Assembly: GCF_009749405.1 (NCBI RefSeq)
Contig: NZ_WBIQ01000002.1
Location: forward strand, 62,001-126,000
DNA length: 64,000 nt
Direction of reading: 5' to 3'
Source of the DNA: Agromyces lapidis
Lineage (GTDB): Bacteria; Actinomycetota; Actinomycetes; Actinomycetales; Microbacteriaceae
Both the position numbers and the translations under genes were made by a program. Positions 51,971 through 60,138 of this stretch are shown here, piece after piece; the stretch's first letter is position 1, and each line of letters starts with the position of its first letter. The notes beneath the pieces were generated by a model. That model was not told the origin of the DNA and did no database searches. It saw only the letters and a program-made list of their open reading frames with translations.

Positions 51971-54082
51971 TTGACGATCCCCGCCGACGATCAGTCCATG
52001 CCCGGGTTGCCAGGAGCGGCCGAGCCCGAGTCGCGCGCCGCGCGTCGCAGCGCAGAACTCGGCGGAACGCTGCGGCCGCGCCGCATGCCCGATCGTGCGA
52101 GCGTGTGGGCGCCGCCCGCGCCCGAGCAGGGTGGGGGCGCTGCGGGGTCGCCGGCGGCCGTGTCGCCTGTGCCGCCCGCGGTGCCCGCGCAGGTGCCGCC
52201 CGCCGCCGTGCCCGCCGAGGTCGAGCGCTACTACCTCTGCTGCGAGGTGCCGAGCGGCGACTTCGTCGAGGTCATCCTCGCGGTCAGCGACGGCGGTCGT
52301 CGTCGCTACTTCACGACCAGCGACGGCGACCGCCTCGCCGAGGTCGACGAGTACTACTTCGTGCGCCGCAGCCTCGGCGACGCCCGGTCGATGCTCGAGC
52401 TCGACGCCCGCGAGATGGCCGAGCTCGAGGCCGAGCTGAACTTCGTGCGGCCGCTGCGCGGCCGTGATCCGCTCGCCGAGCTCGCGGCCGAGGCGGCGGG
52501 TGGGGCGCCCGCCCCCGAGATCACGACGGCGGATGCCACGCAGCCGACCGCACCGCAGACGCCGATCGACTCCGTGGTCGCCGCCGAGACGCCGTCGGCG
52601 CCCGAGCCCACGACTGAGGTCGCACCGGTCGTGGGGCCGACGCCGGTCGCGGAGGCCGCCGCGCCCGCTCCGGTCGCTGACCCCGCCGCGCGCGTCGACG
52701 CGGCCGCGCACGCCGTACCGGGACCGGTGGAACCTGCCGCGCCTGCCTCGCCTGCCGCGCCCGCCGAGCCCGCGCCGGCAGCCGAGTCGCCCCGCTCCGC
52801 CGAGGCACCGCCGGTCGCCGAGCCAGCGCCGGGCGCGTCCGTTCCCCAGCCCACCGCGGCGCCCGAGACCGATGCCGAGGCATGGGCCGAACTGCTGCGT
52901 CGCGCCGGGTTCGAGCCGCCCGAGTTCGGTCTCGACCAGGTGGACGCCGAGCCGGCCGAACCGGAACCCGCGCCCGCCCCGGTCTCGCACCCCGACGCAC
53001 TGATGACCGAACCGGTGCTCATGCAGTGGGCGGAGACGATCGACCGGCAGCCCGAGCCCGAGCCGTCGCCCGAGGTCATCGCTGAGTCTGCGTCCGCGTC
53101 TGAGGCGCTGCCCGTGAACGAGCCGTCGCCGGCGGCGGAGGCGGCCGCCGATACCGCCCCCGCCCCCGCGGCTGTGCCCACTTCCTCTCCCGAGGCCGAG
53201 GCCGAGGCCGCGGCCGAGGCTGCGACCACGCCGGGAGTTGCGCCCGCGCCGGAGACCGAGCCCTCGCCCGTGTCGGCGCCCGAGACCGCGGCGACGCACC
53301 CGGACCTGGCTCCGCCGGCACCTCTCGCGCCGCCGAAGCTCTCGCTGGTGCCCGAGCCGCCCGTCGTGGCTCCGGTGGTCTCGACCCCGAGGCTGACGCT
53401 CGTGCCCGGCCCGCCGCCAGAACAACCCCCCACTCCCGCGTCGGCGTTCCCGCCGATCGCGGAGGTCATTCCCGAGGCGGTGCCCGCCCCTGACGCGGCA
53501 CCCGCCTCCGACCCCGACTCGAACGAGGAGACGAACCCTGTGGCGATGATGACGAACCCGACGGATGCGCTCGCGCCCGCGGCATCCGTGACCCCGATCG
53601 CGGCGCCCGCCGCCCTGCATTCCGCGCCCGCCCGCGCGGTCGACGCCGATACGGCGGCGCAGGTCGCGCTCGCCAAGGGCATCGCCTTCGTGGCGCACCG
53701 CGGCCAGGTCGACCAGGTCGGTGCCGACTACATCGACCACCCCGGTCGTGTCGCCGAGCACTTCGATGCGGCGACCGAGCCGGTCGCGACCGCGGCCGCT
53801 TGGCTGCACGACGTGGTCGAGCGCAGCGCAGTCTCCGAGCAGGAGCTGCTCGAAGCGGGGGTGCGACCCGACATCGTCGAGATCGTGGTGCTGCTCACCC
53901 GCACCTCGGGCATGAGCGACGACGAGTACTTCGCACGGATCCGCAGCAACCCGCTGGCCCGCCGCGTGAAGCTCGCCGACGTCGCCGACAACTCGTCGCC
54001 GTGGCGCGTGCGCAAGCTCGACTACGACGCCCAGCAGCGCCTGGCCGCCAAGTACCGCCACGCCCGCGAGGCGCTCGGGTAG
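51971..54082 (+). CDS. Long disordered protein with C-terminal HD domain
   Basis: The TTG at 51971 has AGGAG 5 nt before it; an in-frame GTG at 51911 is less supported. The 703-residue product starts with a short Arg-rich tail. A small folded region follows (about 85-160: VERYYLCCEVPSGDFVEVILAVSDGGRRRYF, then a helix). About 370 residues of Pro/Ala/Glu-rich low complexity come next. The C-terminus is an HD-type domain with DYIDHPGRVAEHFDAATEPVATAAAWLHDVVE and VKLADVADNSS, resembling the RelA/SpoT hydrolase helices. It may hydrolyse nucleotides, but the full ppGpp motif set is not seen. The long linker is unusual for such a domain. Confidence 0.72.
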   Translation: MTIPADDQSMPGLPGAAEPESRAARRSAELGGTLRPRRMPDRASVWAPPAPEQGGGAAGSPAAVSPVPPAVPAQVPPAAVPAEVERYYLCCEVPSGDFVEVILAVSDGGRRRYFTTSDGDRLAEVDEYYFVRRSLGDARSMLELDAREMAELEAELNFVRPLRGRDPLAELAAEAAGGAPAPEITTADATQPTAPQTPIDSVVAAETPSAPEPTTEVAPVVGPTPVAEAAAPAPVADPAARVDAAAHAVPGPVEPAAPASPAAPAEPAPAAESPRSAEAPPVAEPAPGASVPQPTAAPETDAEAWAELLRRAGFEPPEFGLDQVDAEPAEPEPAPAPVSHPDALMTEPVLMQWAETIDRQPEPEPSPEVIAESASASEALPVNEPSPAAEAAADTAPAPAAVPTSSPEAEAEAAAEAATTPGVAPAPETEPSPVSAPETAATHPDLAPPAPLAPPKLSLVPEPPVVAPVVSTPRLTLVPGPPPEQPPTPASAFPPIAEVIPEAVPAPDAAPASDPDSNEETNPVAMMTNPTDALAPAASVTPIAAPAALHSAPARAVDADTAAQVALAKGIAFVAHRGQVDQVGADYIDHPGRVAEHFDAATEPVATAAAWLHDVVERSAVSEQELLEAGVRPDIVEIVVLLTRTSGMSDDEYFARIRSNPLARRVKLADVADNSSPWRVRKLDYDAQQRLAAKYRHAREALG

Positions 54083-54159
54083 TCGCTCCGGCACCCAGGG
54101 GACGCTCCCGGCAGTGGCGTCGCGCGAAGACGGTACCGAGCGGCCGCAGGGCTGAACGT

Positions 54160-54217
54160 ACTACGTCACTGATACGCGCTCGGTATCGCGATACCGGAGG
54201 CGGATCAGTGACGTAGT
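54160..54217. repeat. Nested intergenic palindrome, copy 4
   Basis: Outer arms ACTACGTCACTGAT (54160-54173) and ATCAGTGACGTAGT (54204-54217) flank a 16-bp perfect palindrome, CGGTATCGCGATACCG (54181-54196), with equal 7-nt spacers. Total length is 58 bp. It lies in the 302-nt gap between the HD-domain and CPBP genes; I see no other structure in that gap. Confidence 0.75.
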
Positions 54218-54384
54218 CGGCCGAGCGCCGAGGTGCCGAGGTGTCGACGTACCCGGCCCGATAGTGGATGGTCGACTCACTCCATGCGGGCGGCGTGCGC
54301 ACCGTCGCGTGCGCGTGCGCGCCGAACGACGTCGTACATCTGGTGACCGATATCTTCGAATGCGGGCAGTTCGGGCCCGCTGAG

Positions 54385-55215
54385 ATGAATGACGGGGTGG
54401 ACATGGTCGAGCACGAGCGCCGATCGGGCTGGAAGCGATTCTGGGAGAAGGGCGACTGGTGGCGGGCGCTGATCCTCGTCGCCGGGTACTTCGTGCTCTA
54501 CCAGCTCGCCTCGCTCTCCGTGTTGCCCCTGCTCGGAGACCTCGATCCTGAGAGCGCGGGCTACATCCTGACGGTCTACGCACTGCCGATCTTCATCGGG
54601 TGCGTCATCCTCGTGGTCTTCGGGCTCTCGGTGGGATGGCTCGGTGAACTGTTCGCACGTCAGCCGATACGGGGCAGCTGGTGGATGTGGATCGCGGTCG
54701 GCGTGGTGCTCCTGTTCAACGTGCTCCGGTTCGCCACGATCGACTACGGCGCGACCGACTTCGGCTTCGTGGCCGCCTGGCTGCTGGCCGGCCTCTTCAT
54801 CGGCTTCGCCGAGGAGACGCTGACCCGCGGCTACGTCGTGAACCTCATGCGCAAGGCCGGCCACGGCGAGCTGGCCGTGGCGACCGTCTCGGCGGCGGTG
54901 TTCGCCGCCCTGCACGCCGGCAACCTCCTCTCGGGGCAGTCCCTGTTCGCGACGCTCGTGCAGCTCGGGTACACCTTCGCGTTCGGCATCTGCATGTACC
55001 TCGCGCTGCGGGTGACCGGAAACCTCATCTGGCCGATCCTGCTGCACGCGACGACCGACCCGAGCATCTTCCTGCAGACCGAGTTCCCGGCCGACGGGTC
55101 GCTGACCGCGTTCGCCGGACTCGGGAACGTCGCGGTGATCATCACCGGGCTCGTGCTGCTGATCTTCATCCGGGGCAAGGTCGGCTCTCGCGACACCCTG
55201 CTCGCCTCCCGGTGA
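54385..55215 (+). CDS. CPBP-family intramembrane metalloprotease
   Basis: The ATG at 54385 gives 276 residues; ATG 54403 is an alternative and the frame opens further back to 54268. About seven to eight helices include WWRALILVAGYFVLYQLASL and YALPIFIGCVILVVFGLSVGWLG. The active-site pair is GFAEETLTRGYVVNLMRKAG (Glu-Glu), with later His motifs in FAALHAGN and ILLHATTDP, as in CAAX/Abi proteases. It may process exported or bacteriocin-like peptides, or act in cell-envelope quality control. The substrate is unknown. A terminator hairpin follows directly. Confidence 0.85.
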   Translation: MNDGVDMVEHERRSGWKRFWEKGDWWRALILVAGYFVLYQLASLSVLPLLGDLDPESAGYILTVYALPIFIGCVILVVFGLSVGWLGELFARQPIRGSWWMWIAVGVVLLFNVLRFATIDYGATDFGFVAAWLLAGLFIGFAEETLTRGYVVNLMRKAGHGELAVATVSAAVFAALHAGNLLSGQSLFATLVQLGYTFAFGICMYLALRVTGNLIWPILLHATTDPSIFLQTEFPADGSLTAFAGLGNVAVIITGLVLLIFIRGKVGSRDTLLASR

Positions 55216-55222
55216 CGTGACT

Positions 55223-55252
55223 CGGGGCCGCGTCGTGGACGACGCGGCCCCG
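55223..55252. terminator. Bidirectional terminator between CPBP and GH5 genes
   Basis: CGGGGCCGCGTCGT and ACGACGCGGCCCCG form a 14-bp stem with loop GG. It lies between two convergent stops, at 55215 and 55267. Confidence 0.85.
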
Positions 55253-55266
55253 AGGCATCCGGCTCG

Positions 55267-57738
55267 CTATTCGGAGGCGAGCGCGTACTCGCCGTCGGCG
55301 CAGCCCGTGACGAGCCAGCCGCCGTCGACCTGCTCGAGCTCGACGCGGCTGAGGCCGCGCTCTTCCGAGAACTCCGGCTCCGCCGTACCGGGGACCCACA
55401 CCTGGAGTCCGCACGTCGGCTGGTCGACGACGCCCGTGAGTGTGAACTCGGCGCGGTCGTCGCCCGCGACTCCGGCGCGAAGGCTCGTCAGCGCGCCGGG
55501 CGCCTGCTGCGGGTATGCCCGCGACAGGATGCTCAGCAAGTGCTCCTTGCGGGGCGCCTCCTCGCCGGTCGCGCAGAGCTCGGAGAGCAACCCGTTGCCG
55601 AGCTCCTGGATGCCGTTCTGCGGGTCGCCGCACGCCTGCTTCCACACCCAGTAGGCGCTGCCGAGCATGCGCCGGTCCTCTTCGGCGGCGTACCGCTCGA
55701 GGTGCGCCGTGGTCGACGCGTCGTCGCCCCAGTAGCCGTACTCGCCCGACCACATCGGCATGCCGAGCTCGTCGGCCACGCGCTGGCCGAGCTCGAACTG
55801 CCGCTCGGTGCTGACGATCGTGGGCAGGCCGAGCGAGGCATCCATGGTGATCGACTCGGCGTAGAGGTGGGGCGAGAACGCCACGTTCAGGTCGTCGGTG
55901 AAGCCGCGCGACGGCCCCGAGTCGAAGCCGAGGCCCGACCAGAGGATGCTGGGCTCGACGAAGACGATCTGCGGCGCGCCCGCCTCCCGGATCGCCGCGA
56001 TCGCCTTCGCCGAGTACTCGCCGTTCTTCTTCGACGTCGTCACGGGCGCGGTCTCGCCGAAGCCGGGCTCGTTGAGCAGGTCGAAGCCCGCCACCGCCTT
56101 CTCGTCGGCGAACTCGCCCGCGAGCTCGCCCCACGTGCGGGCGAGCGCCGTCTGGATGCCGTCGGTGTCGAACCAGAAGTGCTCGAAGGCGCGGTCGCCC
56201 GCGGGGGAGATGTCGCGGCCCGTGAACGAGCAGCGCGGCGTGCCGTCCCAGTGGGTCGCCCACTCGGGGGCGCCGTCGTAGCCCCACATCGGGTCGGTGC
56301 CCGGCCGGCACACGGTGCCTTCGGCGGTCGGCAGGTTCGACCACCCGTCCTGGTGCATGTCGAGCACCGTGCGGATGCCGTGCTGCTCGCCCCAGGCGAC
56401 GGCCTGCTTCACCGTCGCGAGGTACTCGGGGTCGAGCTCGCCCTGCGTCGGCTCGAGGGCCGACCACGACATGCCGAGCCGTACGACGTTGAAGCCGTAC
56501 GTGGCCATGTCGGCGAAGTCCTGCTCGGTGAGCTCGCGGGTCACGGGCACCTCGGGGCGCGCCTGGTAGAAGTCGACGAGCTGGTTCACGTTGACGCCGC
56601 GCAGCAGCACTTGGTGTCCCTCGCCGTCGGTGAAGCGCCCGTCTTCGACGCGCAGGAACCCGACGGGCACGGAAGCCTCGTTGTCGGCGGTCGCGACGGC
56701 CGGCGCCGCGGGGGCGATGAGCGTCGCGGCGATCGCGGCCACCGCCACGACGGCCACGCCGACGCCCGCGCCGGCCGCGATGCGTGCCGGCGAGACATCC
56801 CGCTGCTCGTTCGCCGCGTCGCCTGCCGCGCTGTCTGCGAGGCCGGCGCTGCGCGCCGCGCGCTGCGCGACCACGCGGTCGGCGATGAGGGCGACGATCG
56901 CCGCGATCCAGCCGGTGCAGGCGCCGACGGCGAGCCCGTCGGCGACGTGGATGTAGGTGGCCATGAGCGGCCAGAGGTCGCCGCGGAACCCGTCGTCGAC
57001 GACGAGGCCGATGACGCCCTGCGCGAGGCCGAGGAGTCCGCCCGCGACGAGCGCGCCGAGCCAGGTGCCGAGGAACCCGGGCACGCGCCGGCGCATCCAC
57101 CGGATGCCGAGCCACGCGGCGCCGATGAGCAGCGCGATCGCGACGAGCATGCCGACGATGCCGAGCGCGTCGGTGCCGGGCCGCGGCGTCGGGATGCCGG
57201 GGGCGTAGGTCGCACCGGTCCACCACGAGCCGGCGAGCAGCGGTGCCACCGCGCCGACCGTGATGGCGGCGGGCCAGACGGTCGCGCCCTTCGTTCCGTC
57301 GGTCGAGTAGGCGCGCATCGCCGTATCGAGACCACGTCGCCGCGCCACCATCCGCTCGACCACCCTCACGACGCCGGCCACGATCAGCGCGGTCGGCACC
57401 GCCTTCGCGGTGACGTAGCCGCCGGCCCAGGCCGCGAGTGCGAGGTCGCCGGTCATCGCGAAGCACGCGGCGAACTGCGCGAGCTGCGCCGCGAGCACGA
57501 CGCCCGCGGTCAGCGTCCAGAAGCGGTCGCCCGCACGAACGGCCGCCCACCAGACGACGGCGAGCATGACCGGCACGAACACGATGTACCGGGCGACGGG
57601 CCACCACAGGTCGAAGCGCGGTGTCCCGCCGGGCCACCCGACGAGGGCGAGCAGCCCGGTCGGGTCGATCACCGCCTGAATGATCAGCAGCAGGGAGGTC
57701 GCGGCGACGGCGACGATCGGACGGCGCAACGCGCGCAT
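55267..57738 (-). CDS. GH5 (endoglycoceramidase-like) glycosidase with N-terminal membrane domain
   Basis: The 823-residue protein has about seven to eight N-terminal transmembrane helices (1-345), then a GH5 catalytic domain (about 355-740). Marks are GVNVNQLVDFYQ, DMHQDGWS (460-467), catalytic acid Glu557 in FDLLNEPGF, SPHLY, and nucleophile Glu666 in MWSGEYGYW. This pattern is close to endoglycoceramidase-type GH5 enzymes that act on glycolipids. The C-terminal ~80 residues are a small beta domain. Residues 135-147 (RGLDTAMRAYSTD) are the translation of an intergenic repeat, inserted in frame in a loop between helices. The membrane domain suggests anchoring at the cytoplasmic membrane with the enzyme outside. 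Confidence 0.85.
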   Translation of the reverse strand: MRALRRPIVAVAATSLLLIIQAVIDPTGLLALVGWPGGTPRFDLWWPVARYIVFVPVMLAVVWWAAVRAGDRFWTLTAGVVLAAQLAQFAACFAMTGDLALAAWAGGYVTAKAVPTALIVAGVVRVVERMVARRRGLDTAMRAYSTDGTKGATVWPAAITVGAVAPLLAGSWWTGATYAPGIPTPRPGTDALGIVGMLVAIALLIGAAWLGIRWMRRRVPGFLGTWLGALVAGGLLGLAQGVIGLVVDDGFRGDLWPLMATYIHVADGLAVGACTGWIAAIVALIADRVVAQRAARSAGLADSAAGDAANEQRDVSPARIAAGAGVGVAVVAVAAIAATLIAPAAPAVATADNEASVPVGFLRVEDGRFTDGEGHQVLLRGVNVNQLVDFYQARPEVPVTRELTEQDFADMATYGFNVVRLGMSWSALEPTQGELDPEYLATVKQAVAWGEQHGIRTVLDMHQDGWSNLPTAEGTVCRPGTDPMWGYDGAPEWATHWDGTPRCSFTGRDISPAGDRAFEHFWFDTDGIQTALARTWGELAGEFADEKAVAGFDLLNEPGFGETAPVTTSKKNGEYSAKAIAAIREAGAPQIVFVEPSILWSGLGFDSGPSRGFTDDLNVAFSPHLYAESITMDASLGLPTIVSTERQFELGQRVADELGMPMWSGEYGYWGDDASTTAHLERYAAEEDRRMLGSAYWVWKQACGDPQNGIQELGNGLLSELCATGEEAPRKEHLLSILSRAYPQQAPGALTSLRAGVAGDDRAEFTLTGVVDQPTCGLQVWVPGTAEPEFSEERGLSRVELEQVDGGWLVTGCADGEYALASE
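57301..57333. repeat. GGTCGAGTAG...CGTATCGAGACC repeat inside the GH5 gene
   Basis: GGTCGAGTAGGCGCGCATCG runs on through 57320, then CCGTATCGAGACC. It is read in frame on the minus strand as RGLDTAMRAYSTD and keeps the frame open. Confidence 0.8.
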
Positions 57739-57853
57739 GGCACTCCATCGTGTCTCGGGGGTCGGGTCTGACCAGCATCCGTACTGCTTGCTGGCCGGTC
57801 AAGAGGAATGTGGGACAAGTGACCCACTTGTGACCTTCGGGCGCTCGCCCGTC

Positions 57854-57912
57854 GGTCGAGGAGCGATGATTCCTTCGCCGGTCGAGTAGCGACGAAGGAG
57901 CGTATCGAGACC
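57854..57912. repeat. Partial and full GGTCGAG...CGAGACC repeats before a PPOX gene
   Basis: A left-half copy (GGTCGAGGAGCG, 57854-57865) precedes a full copy (57880-57912: GGTCGAGTAGCGACGAAGGAG, then CGTATCGAGACC). TCCTTCG and CGAAGGA around the full copy can pair. Confidence 0.75.
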
Positions 57913-57959
57913 ACGGCGCCACCCCACCCCCTTTCGGCAGAATCCCGGAGCTGATACCC

Positions 57960-58430
57960 ATGAACATGCCCACCGACGACGTGAACGCCGCACCGCTCGA
58001 CGCCGCCCGCCGCGTCATCGACGCGAACACCTACCTGACTCTCGCGACCGCCGATGTCTCGGGAACACCCTGGGCGACCCCCGTCTGGTTCGCCGAGCAC
58101 GAGCTGCGCGAGTACTTCTGGGTCTCGCGCCTCGAGACCCGCCACTCGCAGAACATCGCGGCCCGCCCCGAGGTGGCGCTCGCCGTCTTCGACTCGACAG
58201 TCGCCGTCGGCAGCGCGATCGCGGTGTACGTCGACGGCGTGGCCGGCGAGGTTTCGGCTGACGACCTCGAGGCGGGCCTCGAGGTCTACGGCGCGAAGTC
58301 GGAGGCGAGGGGCATCCGCCGGTGGACGGCAGCCGACGTGACCGGATCGGCGCCGTTCCGTCTCTTCCGTGCGACGGCCTCGCAGGTGTTCGTGCTCGAC
58401 GAGCGCGAGCGGCGCGTGCCGGTGCTGTAG
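57960..58430 (+). CDS. Pyridoxamine 5'-phosphate oxidase-family protein
   Basis: The ATG at 57960 has GGAG upstream. The 156-residue product has RRVIDANTYLTLATADVSGTPWATPVWFAEHELREYFWVSRLETRHSQNIAARPEVALAVFDS, the split-barrel flavin-binding pattern. GSAIAVYVDGVAGEVSADDLEAGLEVYG follows. It lacks the catalytic residues of true PdxH, so it is a PPOX-like flavoprotein of unknown substrate. It is divergent from the GH5 gene and follows a repeat pair. Confidence 0.85.
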   Translation: MNMPTDDVNAAPLDAARRVIDANTYLTLATADVSGTPWATPVWFAEHELREYFWVSRLETRHSQNIAARPEVALAVFDSTVAVGSAIAVYVDGVAGEVSADDLEAGLEVYGAKSEARGIRRWTAADVTGSAPFRLFRATASQVFVLDERERRVPVL

Positions 58431-58498
58431 GCGCGGAACGCGCGCAGACCGAGCGCCGAAGAGCGCCTCCCGGCGGCGGGACTTCCCCGACAGAAGCT

Positions 58499-58550
58499 GT
58501 GCACAAGTGGCGTTGTGGCCTCGAGTGCTGTGGAGTTGTGGAATTGTGGC
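58499..58550. repeat. TGTGG-rich intergenic element, copy 2
   Basis: GTGCACAAGTGGCGTTGTGG opens the element, then GTGGAGTTGTGGAATTGTGG. It shares both parts with the element at 23026 but lacks the tandem copies. Confidence 0.65.
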
Positions 58551-58658
58551 GCGGTTCGTCGGCCGACACCCTCCGGCCGGCCGAGATCAACACGTCGAGC
58601 AGACGGGGGTCAAGGGTTCCCGAGCCCGCTTCCAGCCCCCGCCCCTAGGATCGATCGC

Positions 58659-60005
58659 ATGGCTGGATTCTGGGGCAAGCGCAAGCGCGAAGATCAGGAA
58701 CTGCAGGCCCAGGACGCCGATCTGGCGAAGCGGGCGGGCACTGCGCTGGTCGCCGCCGACGAGCGCGTGCGCGTCACGGCCGACGAGCTCGCCTTCGCCG
58801 AGGCCGAGCTCGGGCACGACGCCACGGTCGAGCTGAGCGAGGGACTCGCCGCGGTGCGCGAGCATCTCGGCGAGGCGTTCCGCCTGAACCAGCTGAACTA
58901 CGACGAGATCCCCGACACCGCCGACGAGCTGCGCGCCCGCAACGCGCGCATCGTGCAGCTCTGCGACTGGGCCGAAGACGTGCTCGACGAGCGCACCGCG
59001 GTGCTCGCCGACAAGATCGCGCGGGCGCGTCGCGCCCCCGAGATCATCGCCGGCGTCCGAGCGGATGCCACGCGCCTCCGCGCACTCGTGCCGCACGCAC
59101 GCGAGACCATCGAACGGCTCGCCGCCCGCTACTCGCGCGAGGCGCTCGCCCAGGTCGACGTCAACCCGAGAGAGGCCGAGCAGCTGCTCGGATTCGCCGA
59201 GCACGGTGCCGCCGTGGCCGAGCGCCGACGCGAGGCCGGCCAGCGCGAGCAGGCCAACCTCGCCCTCGAGGCGGCGACCGAGTCGACGCGACGCGCGGCG
59301 ACCCTGCTCGACGCGGTCGAGACCTTCGAGATCGAGGCGCTGCGCGCCGAGTCGACCTTGGCCGCGATCGTCGAGGACTCCCGCGGCGACCTCGTCGTCG
59401 CGCAGCGCGAACCGCAGACGCCCGCGGTCACGGCCGCGATGGCCGCGTTGCAGTCCGCCCTCGCCGCACTGCCCGCAGCAGGGGTCAACACCGACCCGTT
59501 CGCGCAGCTGACCCAGCTGCGCGACGCGAACGCCGGGCTCGACGCCGCGATCGCCGCCGCACGCGAGCGCGCTGCGCGCCCCATCCCGCCGCTCGAGCAC
59601 GTGCACCACGCCATCGACGACGCCGACCGCCAGCTCGCGGTCGCCCGCGACGTCATCGCGGGCCACCGCGGCTGGATCGGCGCCGACGCCCGCACCCGCC
59701 TCGCCGAGGCCGAGCGGGTGCGCATCGACCTCGACCACTTTCTCGGCGCACCCGCGGCGACCGTCTCGGTCATCGGCGAGGATCACCGCGAGCAGGCGAT
59801 GGCGATGGCCCGCCGGGTCGCGCACCTCGCCGCTGAGGCGCTGCAGCTCGCCAAGCGCGACATCGACTCCTCGCGCCCGCAGGGGCCCGGTGGGTGGGGC
59901 GACTCCGGCTGGGGCGGCGGCCGGCGGGGCGGAAGCTCAGACGTGATGGGCGGCATCCTCGGCGGCCTCGTCATCGGCAGCGTGCTCGACGGCATCTTCG
60001 ACTGA
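58659..60005 (+). CDS. Coiled-coil protein with Gly-rich C-terminus, paralogue 1
   Basis: The ATG at 58659 lies 7 nt after TAGGAT. The 448-residue product begins MAGFWGKRKREDQELQAQDADLAKRAGTALVAADERVR and is almost entirely helical, with long heptad-rich stretches (EALAQVDVNPREAEQLLGFAEHGAAVAERRREAGQREQ). The end (GGWGDSGWGGGRRGGSSDVMGGILGGLVIGSVLDG) is glycine-rich and hydrophobic, as in the C-terminus of TPM-domain proteins; the TPM domain itself is missing. The function is unknown. A paralogue follows in tandem, separated by repeat copies. Confidence 0.75.
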   Translation: MAGFWGKRKREDQELQAQDADLAKRAGTALVAADERVRVTADELAFAEAELGHDATVELSEGLAAVREHLGEAFRLNQLNYDEIPDTADELRARNARIVQLCDWAEDVLDERTAVLADKIARARRAPEIIAGVRADATRLRALVPHARETIERLAARYSREALAQVDVNPREAEQLLGFAEHGAAVAERRREAGQREQANLALEAATESTRRAATLLDAVETFEIEALRAESTLAAIVEDSRGDLVVAQREPQTPAVTAAMAALQSALAALPAAGVNTDPFAQLTQLRDANAGLDAAIAAARERAARPIPPLEHVHHAIDDADRQLAVARDVIAGHRGWIGADARTRLAEAERVRIDLDHFLGAPAATVSVIGEDHREQAMAMARRVAHLAAEALQLAKRDIDSSRPQGPGGWGDSGWGGGRRGGSSDVMGGILGGLVIGSVLDGIFD

Positions 60006-60015
60006 CCCCCTCACC

Positions 60016-60068
60016 GGTCGAGGAGCGAAACCCCGGTTGCCGGTCGAGCAGCGAAGCGTATCGAGACC
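60016..60068. repeat. Partial and full GGTCGAG...CGAGACC repeats between the paralogues
   Basis: A left-half copy (GGTCGAGGAGCGAA, 60016-60029) precedes a full copy (60042-60068) that reads GGTCGAGCAGCG, then AAG, then CGTATCGAGACC. Confidence 0.8.
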
Positions 60069-60138
60069 CCGGACCGCGCCGCCGCGACGATCCCGACAGC
60101 CCGTAGCGGGTTCTGCGCGCCGAACGTAAGATCGCAGC

